From positions 620,001 to 684,000 of the forward strand of contig JADIYI010000002.1 in assembly GCA_016705365.1 (NCBI GenBank): a DNA stretch of 64,000 nucleotides. Reading direction: 5' to 3'. Source of the DNA: Gammaproteobacteria bacterium (GTDB lineage: Bacteria; Pseudomonadota; Gammaproteobacteria; Pseudomonadales; UBA5518). Positions 8,449 to 16,456 of the stretch are shown one piece after another. Every line of letters begins with the position of its first letter. Position 1 is the first letter of the stretch. Made by a program: the position numbers and the translations under genes. The notes beneath the pieces are model-generated. The model was not told the origin of the DNA. It ran no database searches and saw only the letters and a program-made list of their open reading frames with translations.

Positions 8449-9081
8449 TCATACGTCAAGCCCCACGGCATAGGAGTATCGCTCCGCGAGCGCACTGTAG
8501 AGTTGCTCCGCGTAGGCAGGGTTATCGCTGTCGATAGTCCCCAAAAGCTCGGCCAGGTGCTCGTTGTCCTCACGTCCCTGCCACTGCTTGCGATAACTCC
8601 CGTCCTTGTACCCATGATCCTGGCGGAAGAAATTCAGCACGTTCTTGCCTACATAGGCAGCGAACAATTCGTCTGGCGTCATGCCTGCGGCATGCATCAG
8701 CGCCCAGAAACGGCTGGCCGAAAATCGTCGGGTAGCGAGTGCGTGGGCGGCGAGTGCCTCGACCGCATCACGCAACTCGAGTTGTGCGGGAGGCTCTTCC
8801 TGCAGTTCCTGGAGTATTTCCCCGGCGATCTGTAGCGGCGTGTTGTTGCCGTCGAAGTACATGCTCATGCCAAAATGCCAGATATCGATCACTTCCAGGC
8901 GGACCTGCTCCCAGGCCGGTTCCTGCTTTTTCCACCATTTGTATCCGTAGTGCTCGACCAGCTCGCCACACTCGATCCACAACGCCCGATACCATGCAAA
9001 ATTCTGGCTGATCCAGTCGGGGTGGACCTTGCGGTTCATCCGGTCCTGCATTTCCAGCATGGTGATGAGTCGTTGTTGCAT
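8449..9081 (-). CDS. Dimeric all-alpha dUTPase (dUTPase_2 family)
   Basis: Hydrolyses dUTP to dUMP and pyrophosphate, keeping uracil out of DNA. The 210-residue protein belongs to the all-alpha MazG-like superfamily, not the trimeric Dut family: it shows the metal-binding E-x-x-E (ECGE) and E-x-x-D (EVID) pairs on successive helices, with the WYRALWIECGEL and YKWWKK signatures. ATG 9081 (MQQRLITMLEMQD) is chosen because an AGGAGAGG sequence precedes it; the longer frame to 9219 is unsupported. This dUTPase type is better known from trypanosomatids, Campylobacter and phages. A perfect DnaA box lies about 70 bases upstream of the start. Confidence 0.85.
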   Translation of the reverse strand: MQQRLITMLEMQDRMNRKVHPDWISQNFAWYRALWIECGELVEHYGYKWWKKQEPAWEQVRLEVIDIWHFGMSMYFDGNNTPLQIAGEILQELQEEPPAQLELRDAVEALAAHALATRRFSASRFWALMHAAGMTPDELFAAYVGKNVLNFFRQDHGYKDGSYRKQWQGREDNEHLAELLGTIDSDNPAYAEQLYSALAERYSYAVGLDV

Positions 9082-9433
9082 CGGCGCTGATCCTCTCCTC
9101 GTAGGGGGGGGTGTGCGGGGCGTGGCAATCCTAGCACAGGCGTTTTGCCGCCTTGTGGATAAAGGCGGGGATAAAAATATCGTTGCGTTCACCTCCCATC
9201 CCTGGCCCCTGCTCATCACTCCGCATCAATTACTCAACCATCTGTTTTTTAAAAAAATCCTCATCACCATCGAAGTTCCCGATAGCACTTCTCCGTCACC
9301 ATCCACAACCCGGTATTGCACGCCCGGCGTGCATAACCTCATGGAGAAGCGCCAGCTCGGGCTCCGGCTCTTTACAGGGAGCACCTGCATCAACAAGAAT
9401 ACTGTATATACTTACAGTTATCAGGATGCTCTC
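9082..9433. promoter_or_regulatory. Divergent intergenic region between dUTPase and imuA
   Basis: A 352-base gap with no gene. It contains a perfect DnaA box (TGTGGATAA, 9154-9162) on the dUTPase side, an AT-rich run near 9244-9258, and on the imuA side a -35-like TTTACA (9371-9376), a weak -10-like AAGAAT (9395-9400) and the LexA box at 9402-9417. Confidence 0.6.
9402..9417 (+). promoter_or_regulatory. LexA (SOS) box upstream of imuA
   Basis: CTGT-N8-ACAG with an alternating AT core (CTGTATATACTTACAG) and a flanking T-A at 9400-9401. This is a perfect match to the gammaproteobacterial LexA operator. It lies 16 bases before the imuA ATG and just after a -10-like hexamer, so repression would be by promoter occlusion. 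Confidence 0.88.
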
Positions 9434-10207
9434 ATGAACCCTCGGTTGCAAGCCCTGCTCACCCGCCCCGATGTGTGGCAAGCCTCGCAGCGCGCGGCGA
9501 ACGAAGCCCGCAACGTACTGCCCACCGGGCACACGCTGCTCGATAGCGCGCTGCACCAGGGGGGCTGGCCGCACGCGGCGCTCACCGAATTGCTCACGGA
9601 TGGCTGTGGCATCGGCGAGATGCAGCTGCTCGCACCCGCACTGGCGCACTGCAGCCGGGACCCGCGACGGCTGTTTTTCCTGAGCCCGCCCTATCTCCCA
9701 TATGCCCCCTCGCTGCATGCGCTTGGCCTGCGGCTCGAGCGTCTGCAACTCGTATCGGCACAACCGGGTAGCGACACCTTGTGGTGCGCGGAACAGATCC
9801 TTCGCTCTGGCGCCTGCAGTTGCCTGCTGGCCTGGCTGCCCGGATCACGCCAGGCCGATTATCCTGCGCTGCGCCGTTTGCAACTCGCCGCGCGCGCCAG
9901 CAGCGGCCCGGCTTTTCTGTTCCGGCCCACACACACTGCCCGCGCGCTGTCACCGGCCGCGTTGCGCCTGGTTTTGCGTGGCACCGCAAACCGGCTGGCG
10001 GTGGAAATCGTGAAGCAACGCGGTGGTCGGGCCGGACAATGCATAAGCATCGCGCGCAGCGGCACGCTGCTGCAAGCCCGCATCGATCCATCCATGCTGC
10101 CGACGGTCATGCCCGGTGCAGCAGGCGTGGATTGCGCTGCAACCGCACCCGGCACACACTTTCGCAAAGAGTACCCCGGCACCCGGCCATGGGCCGCGAT
10201 GCACTGA
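9434..10207 (+). CDS. imuA: SOS mutagenesis protein ImuA (RecA/SulA-like)
   Basis: First gene of the inducible mutagenesis cassette. ImuA proteins are diverged RecA-like factors that work with ImuB and the polymerase DnaE2 (ImuC) in error-prone lesion bypass. The 257-residue product has the family layout: TGHTLLDSALHQGGWP near residue 37, where RecA would have its early core, then strands ending in FFLSPP and CLLAWLPGSRQ. A true Walker A motif is absent, as in the family. ATG 9434 is set by the LexA box close upstream; the open frame extends back to 9029 but runs through the promoter. It is followed after 15 bases by imuB. Confidence 0.88.
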   Translation: MNPRLQALLTRPDVWQASQRAANEARNVLPTGHTLLDSALHQGGWPHAALTELLTDGCGIGEMQLLAPALAHCSRDPRRLFFLSPPYLPYAPSLHALGLRLERLQLVSAQPGSDTLWCAEQILRSGACSCLLAWLPGSRQADYPALRRLQLAARASSGPAFLFRPTHTARALSPAALRLVLRGTANRLAVEIVKQRGGRAGQCISIARSGTLLQARIDPSMLPTVMPGAAGVDCAATAPGTHFRKEYPGTRPWAAMH

Positions 10208-10222
10208 ACGCAAGCTGCTTTC

Positions 10223-11692
10223 ATGTTGTGGCTCTGCCTGCATTTTCCATTGCTTCCGCTCGAGGTATTTACCCGTTCGGCAAAGTTGTGCCGAACTGAA
10301 ACCCGATCCGGGGAGGCGATCGCGGTTCTCGAGAAGAGCCGTGTGCTGTGCGCCAACGAGACCGCCGTACAGCACGGCATCATGACCGGCGTCTCGGCCG
10401 GCACCGCACAGGCATTGTGCGCGGAACTGCGGGTGCTGGAACGTCACCTTGCACGCGAGAACACCGCCTTGCTCGAACTCGCCGACTGGGCATACCGCTT
10501 CACGCCGATGCTCACGCTGCAGGCGCCGGACCGGTTGTTGCTGGAGATCAGCGCCAGCCTGCGGCTCTTTGGTGGCCTCGCGCAACTGCTGGAGCAGGTG
10601 GAGACGGATCTCGCCGAACGGTGTTACACCCACCTCAGCGGACTCGCGCCGACACCGCGCGGTGCGCAGTTGATGACGCGCGCCCTGCCCTGCACGGCCG
10701 CCGCATTACCCGGGTGGTGCGCAAGCGGCGACCCGCAAGCATTCCGCACCCTGATCGACACCCTGCCGCTGGCTTTGCTCGATGTGGCGGAAAAACAACA
10801 ACAGGCGATGCGACGCATGGGCTTCACCCGGATCGGCGAACTGCTCGCCCTGCCGCGCGCCGCGCTCGGCAAACGCTTTGGCCAGGAACTGCTCGGCAGC
10901 CTGCGCCAGTTGTGCGGCGAGCAAGCTGACCCCCGCGCGCCCCACCGGCCGCGCGATTTTTTTCACGGCGAGCTGCACTTTCTCGAACCCCTGCACGAAC
11001 ACGCCATGCTGCTGTTCCCGATGCAGCGCCTGCTGCGCGAGTTGTCACAGTTCCTGGACCGGCGCCAATGCCATTGCCAGCGACTGGAGTGGCGCATGCA
11101 CGGCGCCCGCGACCAAAGCCACCGGCTGACGGTTCCCTGCTCGCTCGCGCACCACAGTTACACGGCCCTGTTCGATCTCACGCGTCTCGCACTGGAGCCG
11201 CTGCAACTGCCGGAACCGGTCGAGTCACTGAGCCTCGCCTGCCGTGCATTTTCTCCGGTCCATCAACAGAGCGCTGCCCTGTTCCAGAGCGCGACGGCGG
11301 ACCTGGCACAAGCCGAAAAACTGCTGCTGGATCGTCTCGCCATCCGCATCGGAGAACAATGCCTGCACGGCATCCGTCTCGCGGATGCACATCTTCCGGA
11401 GGAAGCCTGGCAGCGCACCCATGACGACCGCCACGGCAGCGACAATCCGGCACCCGCGCAGCGCCCCTGCTGGCTGCTGCCACAACCTGTTGCGCTGCAA
11501 CAGCGCGCCACCGGCCTCGACTGGAACGGACACCTGCAACTGTTGAACGGCCCCGAGCGCATCGAGAGCAACTGGTGGGGCAATGCGGTAAAACGCGACT
11601 ACTTCATCGCCCGCCACGAGAGCGGCCCGTTGTGCTGGATATTCCGTGAATACGGCAGCAGGCAGTGGTTCATGCATGGATTGTTCGGTTGA
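10223..11692 (+). CDS. imuB: Y-family polymerase-like mutagenesis protein ImuB
   Basis: 489-residue inactive Y-family polymerase relative that bridges the beta clamp, ImuA and DnaE2. The N-terminus MLWLCLHFPLLPLEVF is where active polymerases carry their first catalytic aspartate, and here no acid is present, as expected for ImuB. The helix-hairpin-helix region lies around RMGFTRIGELLALPR, the little-finger region follows, and the C-terminus ends in the usual GPLCWIFRE...WFMHGLFG signature. No dnaE2 follows: the next gene is an unrelated flavoprotein, so the polymerase must be encoded elsewhere or be missing. Confidence 0.92.
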   Translation: MLWLCLHFPLLPLEVFTRSAKLCRTETRSGEAIAVLEKSRVLCANETAVQHGIMTGVSAGTAQALCAELRVLERHLARENTALLELADWAYRFTPMLTLQAPDRLLLEISASLRLFGGLAQLLEQVETDLAERCYTHLSGLAPTPRGAQLMTRALPCTAAALPGWCASGDPQAFRTLIDTLPLALLDVAEKQQQAMRRMGFTRIGELLALPRAALGKRFGQELLGSLRQLCGEQADPRAPHRPRDFFHGELHFLEPLHEHAMLLFPMQRLLRELSQFLDRRQCHCQRLEWRMHGARDQSHRLTVPCSLAHHSYTALFDLTRLALEPLQLPEPVESLSLACRAFSPVHQQSAALFQSATADLAQAEKLLLDRLAIRIGEQCLHGIRLADAHLPEEAWQRTHDDRHGSDNPAPAQRPCWLLPQPVALQQRATGLDWNGHLQLLNGPERIESNWWGNAVKRDYFIARHESGPLCWIFREYGSRQWFMHGLFG

Positions 11693-11787
11693 TATTACCG
11701 ATGCGTAACACCCATTGTCCCGACAAGCCGCTATCGTTTGCCTGGGGCAGGCCGTCAGCAAATCAATCCGACCGGAGCAAAACACAT

Positions 11788-12966
11788 ATGAGCCAGAGTA
11801 CACATCTCGATGGGCCCGCCATGGCCCGATCCATCCGCGACGTGGTGAGCAGCCATGCGGGCGCCAGCGAGCAGGCACGCACACTGGTGCCTGAAATCGT
11901 GGATGCGCTGTGGGGCAGCGGGCTGATGCAGTTCATGAATCCGCGCGCGGCCGGTGGCCACGAACCCGCGTTTCGCGAACTGATCGATACCTGGCAGGAA
12001 CTCGCCTGGCAGGATGGTTCGGTCGGGTGGATCAGCATCGCCAATTTTCCCGCTACCGCGCTCACCGCCGCCTATCTGCCCGAGGCCGGTTTCCGGGAAG
12101 TCTTCGGCGCAAACGACAATAATCGCAGCGTGCTCGGCGGGCAGTTCGCGCCCAATGGCCTCGGTCAGCGCGTGGACGGCGGCTACCGGCTGAGTGGAAA
12201 CTGGAATTTCGGCAGCGGTACCGGGCACACGAATTTCGTGATCGGCGGCTTCATCCCGATGCACGACGGCGAGATGCAGATGGCCAGCCACGGCCTGCCG
12301 CAGATGCTGATCGCGGTCTTCCCGCGCGAGCAGATCAACTTCACCGATGGCTGGTTCGTGCAGGGGCTGAAAGGTACCGGCAGCTACGACTACAACGTAC
12401 AGGACGTATTCGTCCCCGACCAGCGCATCTTCCCGCTGTTCACGCGCACCCCGCTGCGCGGTGGTTCGCCGTATCGATTCGGAGTGATGCCGGTGACCGC
12501 GGCCGGGCATGCCGCCTGGGCGCTCGGTGTGGCGCGCAGCGCGCTCGACGATATCCGTACCCTGGCGCTGGAGAAAATACGCATGGGTGACACGACCACG
12601 CTGGCGCACAAGACCACATTCCAGCGCAATCTCGCACATCACGAAGGCATGTGGCGGGCCGCACGCCTGCTGGTGACGGAGACCTTCGGCACGCTCGGCG
12701 AGCAGGTGGCGGCTGGCGTGGAACTCAGCCCCGCGATGCGTGCCGAATCACGCATTGCCGCAACCTATGCCACCGACGCCTGCCGCGAAGTGGTGCACTG
12801 GGCGCATCTCGCGGCAGGCACCAGCGCGATCCGCGAAGGCAGCCGCCTGGAGCGCGCATTCCGCGATATCTATACCGGCACGCAGCATACCTTTATCGGC
12901 GAGAAGACCTACACCGACTCCGCCCAGGTGATGCTGGGGCTGGTGGAGGATAGTCCCGGGCTATAG
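11788..12966 (+). CDS. Acyl-CoA dehydrogenase-like flavoprotein (flavin-dependent monooxygenase type)
   Basis: 392-residue protein with the acyl-CoA dehydrogenase fold: helical N-domain with WQDGSVGWI, a beta domain (GGYRLSGNWNFGSGTGHTNFVIGG) and a C-terminal four-helix bundle. The sequence is closer to the HpaH/HsaA/DszC-like group, which use reduced flavin to hydroxylate aromatic or heterocyclic substrates, than to true acyl-CoA dehydrogenases; the usual catalytic Glu cannot be placed with confidence. It contains LKGTGSYDYNVQDVFVP, the strand common to this group. ATG 11788 is preferred over the longer frame from 11665, which overlaps imuB. Function unknown; steroid or terpenoid breakdown is possible. 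Confidence 0.75.
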   Translation: MSQSTHLDGPAMARSIRDVVSSHAGASEQARTLVPEIVDALWGSGLMQFMNPRAAGGHEPAFRELIDTWQELAWQDGSVGWISIANFPATALTAAYLPEAGFREVFGANDNNRSVLGGQFAPNGLGQRVDGGYRLSGNWNFGSGTGHTNFVIGGFIPMHDGEMQMASHGLPQMLIAVFPREQINFTDGWFVQGLKGTGSYDYNVQDVFVPDQRIFPLFTRTPLRGGSPYRFGVMPVTAAGHAAWALGVARSALDDIRTLALEKIRMGDTTTLAHKTTFQRNLAHHEGMWRAARLLVTETFGTLGEQVAAGVELSPAMRAESRIAATYATDACREVVHWAHLAAGTSAIREGSRLERAFRDIYTGTQHTFIGEKTYTDSAQVMLGLVEDSPGL

Positions 12967-12972
12967 AAAATA

Positions 12973-13638
12973 TCAGCGCGGGTGGATGCGCATGAACGGA
13001 TTGGCGATACGTCCCAGCAAGCCGGCGAAGCGGATCGGCGCATCCAGCACCGCGAGACAAAGACAGTCGCTGTCCTCGGCCGCTACCGGACGATGCACAT
13101 CGTCGGGTCCGCGGACCAGGAAATCGCCCTGCTGATACAGCCCGTCCTGATCCGAAAAGCGTCCGTTCAGAACCACCGTGATCTCGGTGCCCGAGTGACC
13201 ATGCTCGAGCACCTTGCCTCCGGCCGTGATGTGATGCAACGCCACCTCGCGCGTGGCATCGCCAAAGCGCAGGCGGGTCGCGCGCAACGAGCCCATTCGC
13301 TTCCACCCCAGCGCATCGAGGCCACCCGGAACCAGCGTGCGCAGCACCCGTGGCAACCCATCCGGCGCCGGGCGTGCCGTGATCGGAGCCACAGGCGTTT
13401 TGCCCTCGAGGCACTGCATCAGACGCTCGAGCGCACCGTCAGCGACCGGAACCGGATCGAGATCCTCGAACAGCTGCGCGCCGAGCGCCTCGAGCTGTCG
13501 CGATTCAGCGCGGCAACGCGAGCAGTATTCCAGGTGCACCGCGATCGGCAACGCCACCGCGCCGGCCAGACTGCCCGCCGCGTAATCGTTGAGCAGGAAT
13601 TGATCGGGGTGAAAATGCGTCATTGCCAGGGCACTCAT
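12973..13638 (-). CDS. chrR: Anti-sigma factor ChrR (zinc, cupin)
   Basis: Two-domain anti-sigma factor that holds the ECF sigma factor encoded just upstream. The N-terminal anti-sigma domain shows the early HP-x-Q-x-LL-x-YAAG helix and the H-x3-C-x2-C zinc site (HLEYCSRC near residues 34-41). The C-terminal cupin domain (about 100-200) has the HGHSGTEITVVLNG metal-binding strand. In Rhodobacter sphaeroides, ChrR releases RpoE upon singlet oxygen. Its ATG overlaps the sigma gene stop (ATGA), so the two are co-translated. It converges on the preceding gene with only six bases between stops. Confidence 0.92.
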   Translation of the reverse strand: MSALAMTHFHPDQFLLNDYAAGSLAGAVALPIAVHLEYCSRCRAESRQLEALGAQLFEDLDPVPVADGALERLMQCLEGKTPVAPITARPAPDGLPRVLRTLVPGGLDALGWKRMGSLRATRLRFGDATREVALHHITAGGKVLEHGHSGTEITVVLNGRFSDQDGLYQQGDFLVRGPDDVHRPVAAEDSDCLCLAVLDAPIRFAGLLGRIANPFMRIHPR

Positions 13639-14213
13639 CTGTCCAGCATCACTTTCAGCTTGCTCATTGCCAGCCGGATCCGGGATTTCACGGTACCCAG
13701 CGGAAGATTCAGCTCCTCGGCAGCCTCGCTGTGCGATTTGCCCTCCATGTACACCTTGGCGATGATCTGGCGCTGTTCCGAGGGCAGCGAACGCAGCGAC
13801 TCGCGCACATCGATCGCGCCGCGACGCTGGTCGATTTCATCCTCGACTTCCTCCGGATCGGTACCGAAGTCCCACAATTCATCGACATCGACCTCCTCGC
13901 GCACCCTGAATTTCTTGCGCAACAGGTCGATGCGACAATTGCGTGCCAGGGTATAGATCCAGGTCGTGGCGCTGGCCTTGGCCGCATCGAAGGTGCTGGC
14001 CCGGGTCCAGATCTTCAGCATCACTTCCTGCACCAGCTCCTCGGCCAGTGCATTCGACGACATCCCCGGGCTGGACAGGGCGAAGGACTTCAGCCGCGGG
14101 GCGAAGTAATGAAACAACTCGGCATATGCCTCGCGGTCGCGCTGGCGGGCAACCGCCTCCAGGCGCAAGGTCCAGACATCGTTTTCCTGTTCCAGTGCCA
14201 CCACGTTTCCCAT
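13635..14213 (-). CDS. rpoE: ECF sigma factor, RpoE/ECF11 type
   Basis: 192-residue extracytoplasmic-function sigma factor. Region 2 is at about 30-100 (ALAEELVQEVMLKIW, then TTWIYTLARNCRIDLLRKK) and region 4 at about 130-190 (LPSEQRQIIAKVYMEGKSHSEAAEEL, GTVKSRIRLAMSKL). The overlap with chrR and the divergent photolyase/CFA operon place it in the singlet-oxygen-response RpoE group rather than the envelope-stress group. ATG 14213 (MGNVVALEQEN) is chosen; the upstream open frame reaches into the opposite gene and is not credible. A promoter-like TGATCT-N18-TA lies upstream, suggesting self-activation. Confidence 0.92.
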   Translation of the reverse strand: MGNVVALEQENDVWTLRLEAVARQRDREAYAELFHYFAPRLKSFALSSPGMSSNALAEELVQEVMLKIWTRASTFDAAKASATTWIYTLARNCRIDLLRKKFRVREEVDVDELWDFGTDPEEVEDEIDQRRGAIDVRESLRSLPSEQRQIIAKVYMEGKSHSEAAEELNLPLGTVKSRIRLAMSKLKVMLDR

Positions 14214-14330
14214 GGTCGCCAATGATGGGCGCTGAGCTACCAGCTGTAAACCCGGGCTGGATGGAACGGACAACAATTTCCTGGCACGCATCCGACGCTT
14301 CTCCGCAACACATGATGGTTCGACCGTTGA

Positions 14331-14356
14331 TACGCAACGCGCCAGGAGGCAGATCA
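14331..14356 (-). promoter_or_regulatory. Candidate RpoE-dependent promoter of the sigma-chrR operon
   Basis: On the minus strand TGATCT (14356-14351) is followed after exactly 18 bases by TA (14332-14331). This differs by one base from the ECF11 consensus TGATCC-N18-TA, and it lies about 118 bases before the sigma ATG. Autoregulation through such a site is known for Rhodobacter rpoE. Confidence 0.5.
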
Positions 14357-14369
14357 CTTCAGCGAGCAC

Positions 14370-14397
14370 TGATCCAGCAGAACGCGACGAGCGTAAG
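14370..14397 (+). promoter_or_regulatory. RpoE/ECF11-type promoter of the stress operon
   Basis: TGATCC (14370-14375), an 18-base spacer, then TAAG (14394-14397). Element sequences and spacing both match the consensus for RpoE of the singlet-oxygen response. It lies 39 bases before ATG 14436 and back to back with the near-match facing the sigma gene; the two -35 elements are 13 bases apart. Confidence 0.78.
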
Positions 14398-14435
14398 CCG
14401 CAACCGCAAGCCGCCATGCTGGATGGAGTCGTTTG

Positions 14436-15686
14436 ATGAGAATCGCGCTGATAGGAGCCGGGATTTCCGGGCTGACCGCAGCCTGGCTGTTGAGCCGTCG
14501 CCACGAGGTGACGGTATTCGAGGCCGAGCCGCGCATCGGCGGGCATACCGCGACCGTCGATGTCACGGTCGCAGGACAGCACTTCGCAATCGACACCGGC
14601 TTCATCGTATTCAACGATCGCACCTATCCGAACTTCATCCGCCTGCTCGGCGAGCTCGGCGTAGCCTCGCAAGCGACCGAGATGAGCTTCAGCGTCAGCA
14701 ACGATCTCAGCGGGCTCGAATACGCCGGATCGAATCTGAACACCCTGTTCGCGCAGCGCCGCAACCTGCTCCGGCCGCGATTCTGGGCCATGGTGCGGGA
14801 TATCCTGCGCTTCAACCGCAGCGCGGTAAGCGATCTCGAGCAGGGTCGCATCCCCGACGGCATGACGCTTGGCGAATACCTCGACGAGGGTGGCTACTGC
14901 GCGCAGTTTCGCGACGACTACCTGGTTCCCATGGGAGCCGCGATCTGGTCATCGGGAACCCGTCAGATGGATGCGTTCCCGGTGGAATTTTTCATCCGCT
15001 TTTTCCGCAACCACGGCCTGCTCAGCATCGCTGACCGCCCGCAGTGGCGCACCATCGTCGGCGGCTCGCGCTCCTATCTCGACCCGCTGAAGCAACGCTT
15101 CGCATCCGCCATACATACCAATGATCCGGTGATCCGCATCGTGCGCGAGGCAGAGCAGGTCGAGCTCGGTACCCGCAGCGGACGCATCGAGCGCTTCGAC
15201 CAGGTCATCCTGGCGTGTCACAGCGACCAGGCCCTGGCCTTGCTGGACCGGCCCTCCACCGCCGAGCGCAGCATCCTCGAGGCGATTCCATATCGCGACA
15301 ACGCGGTCGTGCTGCATACCGATACGCGGGTATTGCCACGCTCGCGCCGCGCCTGGTCGAGCTGGAACTACCGGGTGCGAGCCGGCGCCGGCGAACTGCC
15401 GGTGCTCAGCTACGACATGAACATCCTGCAGAAGCTCGATGCCGACACCACGTTCTGCGTGACCCTCAACGACACTTCCGCGATCGACCCGGCCCGCATT
15501 CTCGGCCGCTACAATTACAGTCATCCCGTATTCAGCGTAAACGGCATCCGGGCGCAGGCGCGCTGGGCCGAGATCAACGGCACCCGGCGCACCTGGTTTT
15601 GCGGCGCCTGGTGGGGCAACGGATTTCACGAGGATGGCGTGACGAGTGCGCTGCGCGTCGCGCATGCACTGGGGGTCGAGTGGTGA
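14436..15686 (+). CDS. FAD-dependent amine-oxidase-like oxidoreductase
   Basis: 416-residue flavoprotein with an N-terminal FAD-binding Rossmann motif (IALIGAGISGLTAAWLL, then E-A-E-x-RIGGH near residue 32) and the C-terminal region of the NAD(P)-binding/amine oxidase superfamily. This gene type recurs with DUF1365 and CFA-like genes. In Rhodobacter, RpoE-controlled flavoprotein and methyltransferase genes participate in making methylated or furan fatty acids, so desaturation of a membrane acyl chain is a reasonable but unproven role. It is the first gene behind the TGATCC-N18-TAAG promoter; ATG 14436 is used rather than the overlapping TTG at 14433. The stop overlaps the next start (GTGA). 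Confidence 0.82.
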   Translation: MRIALIGAGISGLTAAWLLSRRHEVTVFEAEPRIGGHTATVDVTVAGQHFAIDTGFIVFNDRTYPNFIRLLGELGVASQATEMSFSVSNDLSGLEYAGSNLNTLFAQRRNLLRPRFWAMVRDILRFNRSAVSDLEQGRIPDGMTLGEYLDEGGYCAQFRDDYLVPMGAAIWSSGTRQMDAFPVEFFIRFFRNHGLLSIADRPQWRTIVGGSRSYLDPLKQRFASAIHTNDPVIRIVREAEQVELGTRSGRIERFDQVILACHSDQALALLDRPSTAERSILEAIPYRDNAVVLHTDTRVLPRSRRAWSSWNYRVRAGAGELPVLSYDMNILQKLDADTTFCVTLNDTSAIDPARILGRYNYSHPVFSVNGIRAQARWAEINGTRRTWFCGAWWGNGFHEDGVTSALRVAHALGVEW

Positions 15687-16456
15687 TCCGCAGCGCCATC
15701 TACAGCGGCGAACTGCGTCATCGGCGCTTCCGCCCGGTCGCGCACGCATTCCGCTATCGCTTGTTCATGCTGCTGCTCGATGTGGAGCGAATCCCGGAAC
15801 TGTTCAGGGGCAGCTGGCTGTGGTCCGCAACGCGACCGGCTCCCGGCTGGTTCAGGCGCGGGGACTTTCTCGGCGACCCGAACCGTCCACTGGCGGATTG
15901 CGTGCGCGATCTGGTCGAAATCGAAACCGGGGCGCGCCCGCGGGGACCAGTCATGCTGCTGGCCAACCTGCGCTATTTCGGCGTACTGATGAACCCGATC
16001 TCCTGCTACTACTGTTATGGCAGCGATGGCAGAACGCTCGAGGCAGTGGTCGCGGAAGTCACCAGTACGCCATGGAACGAGCGCCACGCCTATGTATTGC
16101 CCGCTTCCGGGGCCGGTCCGCTGTTACGCGCGCAGTTCGCCAAGAAGCTGCACGTCTCGCCGTTCAATCCGATGGGTATGCACTACGACTGGCGCAGTCG
16201 CCGGCCCGGCGAGCGCCTGACGATCCATCTCGAGAATCATCTGGAGCACGAAAAGGTGTTCGACGCGACTCTCAGCCTGCGGCGCGAGCCTCTCACGCAC
16301 AGGGCACTCGCACGCCTGTTGCTGCTCCGTTTCCCGCTGATGAGCCTGCGCATTGCCGCCGCGATCTACTTCGAAGCCATGCGCCTGCTGCTGAAGAGGA
16401 TCCCGTTTTACCCGCACCCGCAAACCGCATCCGTGAGCAAGGAGCCGACAGAATGA
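15683..16456 (+). CDS. DUF1365 family protein
   Basis: 257-residue protein of the DUF1365 family, recognised by the opening IRSAIYSGELRHRRFRP, the YRLFMLLLD strand, the central NPISCYYCY segment and the KKLHVSPFNPMGMHYDW motif. Biochemical function is unknown; it co-occurs with a preceding FAD oxidoreductase and a following CFA synthase in many Proteobacteria, suggesting a step in modified fatty acid formation. The start is GTG 15683, overlapping the previous stop; its own stop overlaps the next ATG. Confidence 0.88.
   Translation: MIRSAIYSGELRHRRFRPVAHAFRYRLFMLLLDVERIPELFRGSWLWSATRPAPGWFRRGDFLGDPNRPLADCVRDLVEIETGARPRGPVMLLANLRYFGVLMNPISCYYCYGSDGRTLEAVVAEVTSTPWNERHAYVLPASGAGPLLRAQFAKKLHVSPFNPMGMHYDWRSRRPGERLTIHLENHLEHEKVFDATLSLRREPLTHRALARLLLLRFPLMSLRIAAAIYFEAMRLLLKRIPFYPHPQTASVSKEPTE

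Noticed and set aside
15684..15709. A second TGATCC inside the FAD gene/DUF1365 junction as an ECF11 promoter
   Set aside because: Eighteen bases after it there is GC, not TA, and it overlaps coding sequence at a coupled start.
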